Part shown: one piece after another, positions 42,040 through 49,726 of the stretch
Position numbering within the stretch: the stretch's first letter is position 1
Layout of the letters: each line of letters opens with the position of its first letter
Assembly (NCBI GenBank): GCA_021816425.1
Contig: JAKAXT010000004.1
Location: 1 to 49,726, forward strand
Direction: 5' to 3'
DNA: 49,726 nucleotides
DNA from: Pseudomonadota bacterium
GTDB lineage: Bacteria > Pseudomonadota > Gammaproteobacteria > Acidiferrobacterales > Acidiferrobacteraceae
The notes under the pieces: model-generated
Database searches by the model: none
The model's input: only the letters and a program-made list of their open reading frames with translations
What the model was told of the DNA's origin: nothing
Position numbers and translations under genes: made by a program

Positions 42040-43193
42040 ACAAGTCCTTGCTGCGACCCGTCTTCATTACCGCCCTGGGCGCCTTCTTCCCGAACGCGCC
42101 CGTGGACAACGACACGATGGAGGCCGTGCTCGGCCTGGCCGGAGGCGTGCCGTCCAGGGCGCGCCGGCTGGTCCTGGCAAGAAACGGCATAAAGCAACGC
42201 TTCTACGCCATCGACCCGAAGACCCGCGCCCTCACGCACAGCAACGCCGACATGGCCGCCGAGGCGGTGCGGAGCGCGCTCGCGCGCGCCTGCGTGCCCC
42301 TCGCGCATGTGCACTGCCTAGCCTGCGGCACCAGCAGCCCGGATCAGCTGAAGCCCGGCCATGCGCACATGGTGCAGGGCGCGCTCGCCGCGCCCCCCAT
42401 GGAGGTGAGTTCCATCGCGGGTGTCTGCACGGCGGGCGCCACCGCCCTTAAGTATGCCCACATGGCGGTCGCCGGAGGCGGCGCGAACATCGCCGTGAGC
42501 ACGGGCTCGGAACTCGCCTCGAGCTTCATGCGCGCCGAGAACTTCGACGCCGAGCCTGACGTCGAGAGCCTCGAGCGGCGACCGGTACTCGCCTTCGAGC
42601 AGGACTTCCTGCGCTGGATGTTGTCGGATGGCGCGGGTGCCGCCGTCCTGGGCGCGGTCCCCGCGGCCTCGGGCCCGTCTTTGCGCATCGACTGGATCGA
42701 TTGCCTTTCCTACGCCGGTGAACTCCCCGTGTGCATGTACAGCGGCGCGGACAAGGACGCGGACGGACGCCTGCGCGGCTGGCGGGAGGTGTCGCCCGCG
42801 GTGGCGAGCCGCGAGCGGTATTTCACGGTCAAACAGGATACGCGTCTGCTCGACCGGCATATCGTCGAGGCCGCCGTCACGCGCCCCCTGGCGGCGATCG
42901 CCGCCCGACGCAGGCTCATGGCGCGGGACGTCGACTGGTTCCTGCCCCATTATTCCTCCGAGTACTTCCGGCCGCTTTTGAGCAAGGCCCTCGAGGCCAT
43001 CGGTTTTCCCATCCCCCAGGAGAAGTGGTTCAGCAATATGCCACAGAGGGGCAACGTCGGTTCGGCCATGATGTATGTGATGCTCGAGGAACTCCTGTAC
43101 GCGGGCGCCCTCGAAAAAGGTCAGCGCCTCCTCTGTCTCGTGCCGGAGAGCGCGCGCTTCGCGACCTGCTATGTGCACCTCACGGTCGTCTGA
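42036..43193 (+). CDS. Beta-ketoacyl-ACP synthase III-like protein (DarB type)
   Basis: A 385-residue thiolase-fold ketosynthase III. The catalytic triad is visible: Cys131 in AGVCTAGATAL, His305 in FLPHYSSEYF, and Asn340 in PQRGNVGSAM. It would perform Claisen condensation on acyl thioesters, probably together with the DarA-like protein. GTG start overlaps the darA-like stop. A 15-nt gap separates it from the next small gene. The sequence lies closer to DarB than to housekeeping FabH, whose usual N-terminal motifs are altered. Confidence 0.82.
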   Translation: MNKSLLRPVFITALGAFFPNAPVDNDTMEAVLGLAGGVPSRARRLVLARNGIKQRFYAIDPKTRALTHSNADMAAEAVRSALARACVPLAHVHCLACGTSSPDQLKPGHAHMVQGALAAPPMEVSSIAGVCTAGATALKYAHMAVAGGGANIAVSTGSELASSFMRAENFDAEPDVESLERRPVLAFEQDFLRWMLSDGAGAAVLGAVPAASGPSLRIDWIDCLSYAGELPVCMYSGADKDADGRLRGWREVSPAVASRERYFTVKQDTRLLDRHIVEAAVTRPLAAIAARRRLMARDVDWFLPHYSSEYFRPLLSKALEAIGFPIPQEKWFSNMPQRGNVGSAMMYVMLEELLYAGALEKGQRLLCLVPESARFATCYVHLTVV

Positions 43194-43208
43194 GCGAAAG
43201 GCCCGGGC

Positions 43209-43613
43209 ATGAAGGCGAGCGAGGTCCCGCAGGACGATTCGATCCTCGAGGGGCGGCGGCGCGCTTGTTACGCCGAGGATGCGCAGGGCCGCTACGTCGT
43301 GGTGGCAAGCCGCGGCTGGGAGGTGGAGCGCATCGTCAACGAGCACGCCCGGGACGCGTTGCGGGAGGAGCTGGAGGCGGTCCGCCTTCAGGTGGTGGCG
43401 GGGAAGGCGAGCGTCCTTGCCTACCATATGACGGCCTGCCAGATGGATTACCGGCTTCTCGCGGCCAATACGGGGCTTGCGCGCTTTCGCGTGCGCAGAC
43501 ACCTGCGCCCCCGGACTTTCGCGCGGCTCCCCCCGCGCGTGCTCGAGCGCTATGGCCGCGCGCTCGGCCTGCCGGTCGAGGCGCTGCTGCGCCTGCCGGG
43601 GACCGATCGATGA
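43209..43613 (+). CDS. Small protein of unknown function in the cluster
   Basis: A 134-residue soluble protein with no signal peptide or transmembrane segment. Its C-terminal part, LLAANTGLARFRVRRHLRPRTFARLPPRVLERYGRALGLP (quoted only to show composition in part), reads like two or three helices ending in ALGLPVEALLRL, reminiscent of an XRE-type helix-turn-helix, so a regulator is possible. I do not recognise the N-terminus. The stop overlaps the BtrH-type start by ATGA, so it is part of the operon. Confidence 0.7.
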   Translation: MKASEVPQDDSILEGRRRACYAEDAQGRYVVVASRGWEVERIVNEHARDALREELEAVRLQVVAGKASVLAYHMTACQMDYRLLAANTGLARFRVRRHLRPRTFARLPPRVLERYGRALGLPVEALLRLPGTDR

Positions 43614-44614
43614 GCGCCCCGCGTTCTTTCCCGCATCGGCATTCGGGGCATTGCGAAACCGGCACGCTCGGGGCGCTTTTGCGCGACCGGGGGCTGGACC
43701 TGCCCGAGCCCTTGTGGTTCGGCATGGGGAGCGGGCTTTTTTTCCTGCACACGGGACTCCTGAGGGTCGGGGGGCTTCCGGTGACCGCCTACCGCGTGGC
43801 GCCGCTTGCCATCGTGCGCAACGCCACCCGTCGCCTCGGCATCCGCATGCGCTATGAGCGTTTCCGCGACGACGGGGCGGCGGCGCGCCGTCTCGAGGAG
43901 CTTCTGTCCCAGGGGCTCGCGGTAGGCCTTCAGGCCTGTGTCTACTGGCTCCCGTATTTCCCTTCGACGATGCGTTTCCAGTTCAACGGCCACAACCTCG
44001 TGGCCTTCGCGCGCGACGACGCGGGCTATTGGCTGAGCGACACTGTGTTCGAGGAGGTCGTCCACTGTCCGCCCGAGGCGCTCGCCCGTGCGCGGTTCGC
44101 GCGCGGCGCCTTCGCCCCGCGCGGTCTCCTGTATTACCCGGAATCGATACCCGCCGATCCCGACATCGGAGGCGCCATACGCGCGGGCATCCGGTCGACC
44201 TGTCGACAGATGCTCGATATTCCGCTCCTGCCCCTGGGCGTGCGCGGCATACGGGCGCTCGGGCGCGATATCGGCCGCTGGCCCGCGCGCCTGGGCACGG
44301 ACCGGGCCCGCGCGCAGGTCGCACAGATCGTGCGCATGCAGGAGGAGATCGGGACAGGCGGCGCGGGCTTTCGTTTCCTGTTTGCGGCGTTTCTCGCCCA
44401 AGCGGCCACGCATCTTGCGGTCCCCGGTCTGCAGGACTTATCCCGGGAGGCGACCGCCATCGGGGACGAGTGGCGGCAGTTCGCGCTGGTGGGTGCCCAC
44501 ATCTGCAAGGGCGCGCGGACCGATGCCGGCGCCTATGGGGAGCTTGCGGCGCTTCTGACCGGCCTCGCCGCCCGCGAGGAGCGCCTGTTTCGGGAGCTGA
44601 GGGCGGCGACATGA
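43610..44614 (+). CDS. BtrH/DUF4872-type acyl-handling protein
   Basis: A 334-residue protein. The N-terminal half matches the BtrH_N domain: HSGHCETGTLGALLRDRG, with the likely nucleophilic Cys, then PLWFGMGSGLFF, and FQFNGHNLVAFARDDAG with the likely His. BtrH transfers an acyl group from an acyl carrier protein in butirosin biosynthesis. The C-terminal half is helical and fits DUF4872. In this cluster it could release or transfer the chain made by the ketosynthases (inference). The ORF track begins at 42731 inside the DarB-like gene; the ATG at 43610 overlaps the previous stop and is the real start. Confidence 0.78.
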   Translation: MSAPRSFPHRHSGHCETGTLGALLRDRGLDLPEPLWFGMGSGLFFLHTGLLRVGGLPVTAYRVAPLAIVRNATRRLGIRMRYERFRDDGAAARRLEELLSQGLAVGLQACVYWLPYFPSTMRFQFNGHNLVAFARDDAGYWLSDTVFEEVVHCPPEALARARFARGAFAPRGLLYYPESIPADPDIGGAIRAGIRSTCRQMLDIPLLPLGVRGIRALGRDIGRWPARLGTDRARAQVAQIVRMQEEIGTGGAGFRFLFAAFLAQAATHLAVPGLQDLSREATAIGDEWRQFALVGAHICKGARTDAGAYGELAALLTGLAAREERLFRELRAAT

Positions 44615-44663
44615 GCGCGCCCTTGTCTGGCCTCGCCCGGCGCGCGCTGCTAATCTCTTGAAA

Positions 44664-45671
44664 ATGGCCGCCCTGTCCTCCACACCCGCCCCGGAGCCGC
44701 TTGCGCCGCCGCCCGCCCAGACGGATCCCGCGGTCGACATTCAGGACCTCTTCGGCCGTTACCGGCGCGCCGATCGCGATAGCATCGAGGGCGTGAGCCT
44801 GGCGGTGAGGAAGGGCGCGCTGCTCGGACTGCTCGGGCCCAACGGGGCGGGCAAGACCACCCTGCTCAACATGCTCTGCGCCCTCATGCGTCCGCGCGCC
44901 GGCACCATCGCGGTCCATGGTCTGCGGTTCGCGCAGGCCCCCGACGCCTACAAGGATCTGATCGGGCTCGCCCCCCAGTCGCTCGCGCTCTATCCGCGCC
45001 TCACCGCGCGCGAGAATCTCGAGACCTTCGGGCGCCTGAGCGGGCTTTCCGGCGTCCGGCTTCGCGAGCGCGTGGCGTTTGGCTTGGAGTTCGCGGGGCT
45101 CCAGGATCTTTCCCACAGGCGGGTGGAGACCTATTCCGGCGGCCAGCAACGACGGCTGAACCTTGCCACGACGCTGTTGCCCGATCCGCCGGTCCTCGTG
45201 CTGGACGAGCCCACGGTCGGCATCGACCCCCAATCCCGCCACGCCATCCACGAGAACCTCCGGGCCCTGAACCGCGCCGGCAAGACCATCATCTACACCT
45301 CCCATTATCTGGATGAGGTCGAGCAGCTGTGCGACGAGATCGCGGTCCTCGACGGGGGGCGCCTCATCGCCCAGGGCGCGATCGGCGCGCTGCTTGCGCG
45401 CTTCACCGGCAAGCGCATCGAGCTGCGCTTCGATCCCCGCAGCGTGGAGGCCGCGGCCGATATCCTGCGGACCATGGCCGGAGTCGAGGACGTGACGATC
45501 GCATCGCCGCAGCTTGCGCTCGTCACCGACGACCCCTATCGGCGGTTGCCGGCCATTCTGAAGAGGCTGGCGCACGCCCGGATCCGGCCGCTCTCTGTGG
45601 CCGTCGGCGCGCGCGATCTGGAGCAGGCCTTCCTCGCCCTCACCGGCACGCAATTGCGGGACGAGCCGTGA
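44664..45671 (+). CDS. ABC-2 exporter ATPase
   Basis: A 335-residue ATP-binding cassette protein: Walker A GPNGAGKTT, Q-loop in LIGLAPQSLALYP, signature YSGGQQRR, Walker B VLVLDEPT, and the switch His in YTSHYLDEVEQL. The CcmA/DrrA-like C-terminal extension follows. It powers the permease in the next gene (four-base overlap). I choose ATG 44664; a TTG six bases upstream is possible. There is no good ribosome binding site, so the start is provisional. Likely substrate is the product of this cluster. Confidence 0.9.
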   Translation: MAALSSTPAPEPLAPPPAQTDPAVDIQDLFGRYRRADRDSIEGVSLAVRKGALLGLLGPNGAGKTTLLNMLCALMRPRAGTIAVHGLRFAQAPDAYKDLIGLAPQSLALYPRLTARENLETFGRLSGLSGVRLRERVAFGLEFAGLQDLSHRRVETYSGGQQRRLNLATTLLPDPPVLVLDEPTVGIDPQSRHAIHENLRALNRAGKTIIYTSHYLDEVEQLCDEIAVLDGGRLIAQGAIGALLARFTGKRIELRFDPRSVEAAADILRTMAGVEDVTIASPQLALVTDDPYRRLPAILKRLAHARIRPLSVAVGARDLEQAFLALTGTQLRDEP

Positions 45672-46870
45672 GGCGGGCGGCGCAGCTGCGGGGGGCCTTG
45701 GTCAAGGAGACGCTCGGGCTTCTGCGCGACAAGGAGGCCCTGCTCATGCTGATCGTCATGCCCGCGGTCTTCGTGCTCATCATGTCGCTTGCGCTGCAAG
45801 ACACCTTTCGCCAGAACATCCCAAGGCCCATGCATCTCGTATTCCTGGCGGGGCAGGGGGCGGGTCCGGGACGGCTGCTCGCGGCGCTCCGGCGCGAGCA
45901 TTCCCTGGCGGTATCCGCGCAGGTCTCGGGCGACGATCGCGCCGAACGCGCGCGCGCGCGTACCTTGGTGCGCGAGGGCCATGCCGCGCTTGCCGTGGTG
46001 TTGGGGAGGGCCCGACACAAGGCCGTGCCGCCCACGGCGGTCCTCTACGTAAATCCGGCGCTCCCGGCGCAGATGCGCGCCCTCGGGATCTCGCTCGTGC
46101 GCCGCGCCTTCGCGCGCGTCGCGGCCGACCGCCTGGCGTCCATCGTGCGTCGTGTCGCGCCTCACGGCCGCGGTGCGGGCCCCGAGCCCCTCGCGCGGCC
46201 TGCCCGCCTTGTCGTGGCCAAGGGCGGGCTCGATGGCGCGCCCGTGCCCACGTCCGCGCAGCAAAACGCGCCGGCCTGGGCGCTGCTCGCGATGTTTTTC
46301 CTGACCGTGCCCCTGTCGGTCGCCGTGATCAAGGAGCGCCAGCAGGGCATCATCACCCGCCTGCGCGCGCTGCCCGTGCCCTCATGGGTGCTGCTCGCCG
46401 GCAAGATCCTGCCGTATTTCCTGATCAATACCCTTCAGCTGCTCATGGTCCTGGGCGAGGGCATGTACGTCCTGCCGCTCCTTGGGGGCGATGCGCTCAC
46501 CGTCGGCCATGCCCCGTTCGCCCTCGCGCTGGTCGCGGCGGCCGCCAACCTGGCGGCCATAGGCTACGGCCTGCTGCTTGCCACCTTCGTTCAGAGCCAG
46601 GAGCAGGCCACGAGTTTCGGGGCCGTGTCCGTCTTGATCATGGCCGCGATCGGTGGCATTTTGGTTCCGAAGATGGTGATGCCGGCGGCCATGCAGGAGC
46701 TTTCGGTGATCTCGCCCATGTCGTGGGGGCTGGACGGGTTCCAGGCGATCTTCGTCCGCGGTGACGGCCTGGCCGGCGTCCTGCCGGATACCTTGCGCTT
46801 GCTCGGGTTTGGCGCGGTCTGCCTCATCGTGGCCGCCGTGCGATTCCACCGCGAGCTGCGGCCGCAATAA
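45668..46870 (+). CDS. ABC-2 exporter permease
   Basis: A 400-residue membrane protein of the ABC-2 (DrrB/YhhJ) type: one helix near residues 20-40 (LLMLIVMPAVFVLIMSLAL), a large external loop, then about five helices from residue 205 on (ALLAMFFLTVPLSVAV ... GFGAVCLIVAAVRF). SVAVIKERQQGIITRLRALP is the conserved cytoplasmic coupling region. The GTG at 45668 overlaps the ATPase stop; the ORF track start at 45329 lies inside the ATPase gene in another frame. It forms an exporter with the preceding ATPase. Confidence 0.88.
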   Translation: MRRAAQLRGALVKETLGLLRDKEALLMLIVMPAVFVLIMSLALQDTFRQNIPRPMHLVFLAGQGAGPGRLLAALRREHSLAVSAQVSGDDRAERARARTLVREGHAALAVVLGRARHKAVPPTAVLYVNPALPAQMRALGISLVRRAFARVAADRLASIVRRVAPHGRGAGPEPLARPARLVVAKGGLDGAPVPTSAQQNAPAWALLAMFFLTVPLSVAVIKERQQGIITRLRALPVPSWVLLAGKILPYFLINTLQLLMVLGEGMYVLPLLGGDALTVGHAPFALALVAAAANLAAIGYGLLLATFVQSQEQATSFGAVSVLIMAAIGGILVPKMVMPAAMQELSVISPMSWGLDGFQAIFVRGDGLAGVLPDTLRLLGFGAVCLIVAAVRFHRELRPQ

Positions 46871-46882
46871 GGAAGGGTGGGG

Positions 46883-47167
46883 ATGGGCGGAGCGACGGGT
46901 GAGGTTCGCGATGAGCTCGTGGTTGCACTAAAGCAGTTGATCGCGACGGCCTGCAACCGGCCGGAGCCCCCGGAGTCCTTGGATGAGGATGCGCCGCTCC
47001 TCGGGCCCGCGAGCCCCTGGGGGCTCGACTCCCTGGACGTCCTTCAAATCAGCCTGGCATTGAGCCGGCAGTACGCGATCCGCATCGAAGACAGCAAAGA
47101 GGCGCGCCGCGCCCTGGGCTCCGTGCGGACGCTCGCGCTCTATCTCCAGGCCGCCGGTGCCGCGTGA
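46883..47167 (+). CDS. Acyl carrier protein
   Basis: A 94-residue carrier protein with the phosphopantetheine site GLDSLDVLQI (Ser in DSL) and a normal four-helix ACP profile; the tail is slightly long. The ATG at 46883 has a GGAAGG site six to twelve bases upstream, so it is preferred to the GTG at 46877. It would carry the chain extended by the two ketosynthase-like proteins that follow. It overlaps the ketosynthase start by 11 bases. Confidence 0.85.
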   Translation: MGGATGEVRDELVVALKQLIATACNRPEPPESLDEDAPLLGPASPWGLDSLDVLQISLALSRQYAIRIEDSKEARRALGSVRTLALYLQAAGAA

Positions 47168-48275
47168 TGTGAGGGCAAGCTTCGCCGATTGGCATATGCG
47201 GACCCCCTTCGGGCCGGGACGCGCGGAGGTCGTGCGGGCCTTGCGCGAAGGCAGGGGCGCGCCGGCGCGGGGGTTGCCGGCGTTCCCAAACCACGACCGG
47301 GGTGATCTCACGGCGGCCATGGATGCCGCGGACTTCACCCCAAGCCCGGCCGGCTTGCGCGCCGCTCTCGGCGCCGTGGCCCGCCCGGCGCGGGCGGCGC
47401 TCTGCGTGCCGGACGCCTGGCTCGTCGTCGGGACCTCCGGCATCTTCTTTCTGGGCGAATACATGGAGTCGGGCCACGATTGGCTCGGATCGTGCGGTGA
47501 CATAGCGGACGACCTCGCCCGGGATCTCGGGCTCGAGAGCGCGCCGCTCACCTTGTCCACGGCCTGCTCGTCGAGCGCCAACGCCTTGCTGCTGGCCGCG
47601 CAGGCGATCGGGCGCGAGGAGTGCCCCGCCGCGCTGGTGGTGGGCTTCGAGGCCTTGAGCCCGATCGCCCTGAACGGCTTTCGGTCCCTCATGCTGCTCG
47701 ATCCGCGCGGCTGCCGGCCGTTCGATCGGAACCGCGCGGGGCTCCATCTCGGCGAGGGCCTGGCCGCCTTGTCCCTGCAGGCCTCGCCGCCCGGCGTCCG
47801 GGGGGCGCGCGCCGTCGTCCTGGGCGGGGCCCATGTCTGTGCCGCCATGGGGCCGGCCGGACAGGCGCCGGACGCGGATGCCATGCACGCCGTCATGGCC
47901 GAGGCCCTGCGCGTGGCGCAACGCGAGCCGCGCGACATCGTGGCCATAAAGGCCCACGGCCTGGGTTCGACCGACAGCGATGAGGCCGAGGCCCGGGCCC
48001 TCCACAGGCTCTACGGCACCCCGCCACCTGTGACGAGCCTCAAGGGCAGTTTCGGCCACACTTTGGGGGCGAGCGGGGCTTTGGAGACCGCCGCGTTCCT
48101 CAGCTGTCTCGAGGCGGGCTTCGTGCCGCCCGCCGCAGGTTTCGAGGAGGCCGATCCAGGGCTCTCCCTGGCGCCGCTCAGCAAGCCGCTGGCCGCCCCG
48201 CCGGGCCCCTATCAGCTCAATTTTTTCGGCTTCGGGGCAAGCTACGTCTCCCTGGTCGTGGCCTGGCAACCATGA
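47157..48275 (+). CDS. Beta-ketoacyl-ACP synthase (KAS I/II type)
   Basis: A 372-residue ketosynthase with the complete catalytic set: Cys137 in STACSSSANAL, His267 in KAHGLGSTDSDEAE, Lys296 and His301 in LKGSFGHTLGASGAL. It is shorter than FabF (about 410), mainly in the N-terminal part. With the Cys-less partner that follows it resembles the KS/chain-length-factor pairs of aryl polyene and type II polyketide systems. Proposed start GTG 47157 overlaps the ACP gene; a GTG a few codons further in is possible. Confidence 0.85.
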   Translation: MPRDVRASFADWHMRTPFGPGRAEVVRALREGRGAPARGLPAFPNHDRGDLTAAMDAADFTPSPAGLRAALGAVARPARAALCVPDAWLVVGTSGIFFLGEYMESGHDWLGSCGDIADDLARDLGLESAPLTLSTACSSSANALLLAAQAIGREECPAALVVGFEALSPIALNGFRSLMLLDPRGCRPFDRNRAGLHLGEGLAALSLQASPPGVRGARAVVLGGAHVCAAMGPAGQAPDADAMHAVMAEALRVAQREPRDIVAIKAHGLGSTDSDEAEARALHRLYGTPPPVTSLKGSFGHTLGASGALETAAFLSCLEAGFVPPAAGFEEADPGLSLAPLSKPLAAPPGPYQLNFFGFGASYVSLVVAWQP

Positions 48276-49204
48276 GCCGTCCCGTCTATTTCCATGCGCC
48301 CGCGGCCCTCGCCCATGTCTGCGCCTCCCGCGACCGCGCCGGCGGGGAGGCCTTCGACCGGGCGCTCGCCGGCCATATCCAAGGCCTCTGTGGCCGCTCC
48401 CTGCGCCAGGCCTCGCGCTTCATCCATCTGGCCGCCGCTGGGGCCCTCGCCGCTGTCCGCGAGGCCGCCCCCCCTTCGTCCACCGGCGTGTATCTCGCCA
48501 CGGGCCTTGGTGACCTGAGGACTCCGGCGCGGGTCTTCGCGCAGACGCGCGCCGATCTGAACGCGGTCTCGCCGTTTGACTTCGTCAACATGAACAGCAA
48601 CACGGCGGCGTATTACATCGCGCGGCTCGCAAGTCTCGCCGGCCCCAATCTCACCATAAGCCAGGGGGCCTTGTCCTTCGAGTGGGCCCTGCGCCAGGCG
48701 TGGACCGCGATTCAGCACGGCCTCGACCATGCCCTGGTGGGGGGCGTGGACGAGGGCGCGCCCTCGCGCGTGGAGCTTAAGCGCCGCGCCAAGCTTCGCC
48801 GTGGCGACATGCCGGGGGAGGGAAGCGCGTGGTTCGTGCTCTCGACCGAACCCGCGCGCGCCGCGGGTCGGCTCATCGACATGCGCTGGCTCGCCGCGCC
48901 GCGCAAGGCCGACCGGCGACGGCTCTACGCGCCGTTCGTGGGCCGTGCCGGGTACGCCCCCGACTTCGTGTCATTCGGGCCGCGCGTCTCGCCGCGGCTC
49001 GTCGCCGAGCTCGTCGACATCATGCCCCACGCGACCGTTCAGACCCCCTTTTCGGTCTGTGGTCACTATCCCACGGCCTCCGCCTTCGCCATCACCCAAG
49101 GCCTGCGCGCCGCGCCCCCGAATCCCGCCACCTCGCTGCATGTCGCGACCGACGGCCGGGGCCGTTTCGTGGCCATCCTGTACCAAACCGGAAACACGCC
49201 TTAG
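48272..49204 (+). CDS. Ketosynthase-like partner lacking the active-site Cys (chain-length-factor-like)
   Basis: A 310-residue thiolase-fold protein. The segment LTISQGALSFEWAL aligns without gaps to LTLSTACSSSANAL of its neighbour, putting Ala133 in place of the catalytic Cys, and the HGT-type first His motif is absent, while CGHYPTASAF keeps a His-like region near residue 271. This is the expected pattern of a non-catalytic chain-length factor or decarboxylase-like partner. It overlaps the ketosynthase stop (ATGA). It may shape chain length through a heterodimer with the preceding protein (inference from known KS/CLF pairs). Confidence 0.75.
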   Translation: MSRPVYFHAPAALAHVCASRDRAGGEAFDRALAGHIQGLCGRSLRQASRFIHLAAAGALAAVREAAPPSSTGVYLATGLGDLRTPARVFAQTRADLNAVSPFDFVNMNSNTAAYYIARLASLAGPNLTISQGALSFEWALRQAWTAIQHGLDHALVGGVDEGAPSRVELKRRAKLRRGDMPGEGSAWFVLSTEPARAAGRLIDMRWLAAPRKADRRRLYAPFVGRAGYAPDFVSFGPRVSPRLVAELVDIMPHATVQTPFSVCGHYPTASAFAITQGLRAAPPNPATSLHVATDGRGRFVAILYQTGNTP

Positions 49205-49320
49205 ACGGCAAGCCGCCCAAGGCCCCCGCCGCCTTTTCGGCATTCAGAGACCGAGCGTCCGGCGTTTCAACCCCGACGAAAGACCCTACGATCACGCATT
49301 TGCGGAATTACCAAATATCA

Positions 49321-49349
49321 TTGGCACATCCTTACGTACCTGCTAGAGT
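49321..49349 (+). promoter_or_regulatory. Sigma-70-like promoter of the BamE-like lipoprotein gene
   Basis: TTGGCA and TAGAGT with exactly 17 nt between them, 37 nt before the ATG; the -10 region is the ACCTGCTAGAGT 12-mer shared with the binding-protein genes. Confidence 0.65.
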
Positions 49350-49385
49350 CCTTTCGCATTACAAAAAACCAACAAGGGAGGAACT

Positions 49386-49726
49386 ATGAATAAGTGGAAA
49401 TTCTGCGTAATCGTCGCAATCGGGTCTTTGAGCGCCTGCGCTACCCCCTCCGGGGGGGCATCGGGAGGCTCCGGCGGTCATGCGGCGGCCACCGCGCACG
49501 CCAAGCACACCTTCTATCTGACCGGAAAGCCGCGTCCCGGCAGCAAGTTCGCCAAGCTCCGTCCGGGCATGAGCCGGCAGGAGGTTCAGGGTCTCATCGG
49601 CCCCCCGACGAGCACGAACGGCCATATCACCGGCAAGCAGTTCATCCCCTTCTATTACGGCGGCGATACCTATCGAACCGACTGGTACTATAAGGGCGAG
49701 GGCGAGCTCACGTTTTCGCAGATCGG
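49386..49726 (+). CDS. BamE/SmpA-like lipoprotein, cut by the window edge
   Basis: Not in the ORF track because it runs off the right end. It starts MNKWKFCVIVAIGSLSACAT, a lipoprotein signal with lipobox LSAC, followed by a glycine/alanine/serine linker. The segment KLRPGMSRQEVQGLIGPPTS matches the SmpA/OmlA (BamE) fold and is followed by YYGGDTYRTDWYY. It is probably an outer-membrane lipoprotein, either an assembly factor or a related small lipoprotein. GGGAGG five bases upstream supports the ATG. The C-terminus is not visible. Confidence 0.78.
   Translation, partial: MNKWKFCVIVAIGSLSACATPSGGASGGSGGHAAATAHAKHTFYLTGKPRPGSKFAKLRPGMSRQEVQGLIGPPTSTNGHITGKQFIPFYYGGDTYRTDWYYKGEGELTFSQI

Noticed and set aside
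1-49726. CRISPR array, rRNA or tRNA genes
   Set aside because: I looked for regularly spaced repeats and for tRNA/rRNA signatures and saw none.

Overview
This is a very GC-rich, gene-dense bacterial chromosome segment. The housekeeping genes (engB, rnd, mpl, dsbA, prmB, rpmE, maeB-type malic enzyme) are of gammaproteobacterial type. A sulfur oxygenase reductase sits next to a sulfide:quinone oxidoreductase-like flavoprotein, which points to an acidophilic or chemolithotrophic sulfur oxidiser. My best guess is a relative of Acidiferrobacter; this is inference from gene content, with no database search behind it.

Layout. 1-511: no recognisable gene, but a 24-nt tandem repeat resembling an insertion-sequence end. 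512-7.6 kb: core genes (engB and rnd on the minus strand; a small membrane protein and mpl on the plus strand; a cyclic-nucleotide-binding protein on the minus strand; dsbA and an acetolactate synthase on the plus strand; a DUF3185-like protein on the minus strand). 7.6-10.5 kb: remnant of a mobilisable element, with a short MobA/MobL-like relaxase divergent from a VirD4/TraG-type coupling protein. 10.6-13.3 kb: an AsmA-like protein and a methyltransferase. 13.5-16.9 kb (minus): the operon sor / sqr-like / DUF1641-like. 17.2-29.2 kb (plus): a four-gene beta-oxidation operon whose first gene is a 2338-residue fusion of ETF:quinone oxidoreductase, its [4Fe-4S] domain, an extra acyl-CoA-dehydrogenase-like segment, a full acyl-CoA dehydrogenase, ETF-beta and ETF-alpha. 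Thiolase, FadB/FadJ-type hydratase/dehydrogenase and acyl-CoA synthetase follow, joined by ATGA overlaps. 29.2-32.3 kb: a DUF3617-like protein, prmB, malic enzyme and rpmE. 32.7-36.3 kb (minus): a phosphoketolase-like ThDP enzyme and a DUF1537 sugar-acid kinase. 36.5-39.75 kb (minus): three orphan periplasmic binding proteins, two of them close paralogues, with duplicated intrinsic terminators. 39.75-41.08 kb: 1.3 kb without a convincing gene. 41.1-49.2 kb (plus): a compact polyketide/fatty-acid-like cluster (DarA-like, DarB-like, a small unknown, a BtrH-type protein, ABC-2 exporter pair, acyl carrier protein, ketosynthase, ketosynthase-like partner lacking the active-site Cys). A BamE-like lipoprotein gene runs off the right edge.

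How the genes fit together. SOR would disproportionate sulfur in the cytoplasm to sulfide plus sulfite/thiosulfate, and the SQR-like enzyme could pass sulfide electrons to quinone. The divergent beta-oxidation operon appears to have fused every redox step from acyl-CoA to quinone into one polypeptide, with the remaining steps in the next three genes. The right-hand cluster looks able to build a ketoacyl-derived lipid or alkylresorcinol-like product and export it. The most unusual object in the window is the giant ETF-QO/ACAD/ETF fusion.
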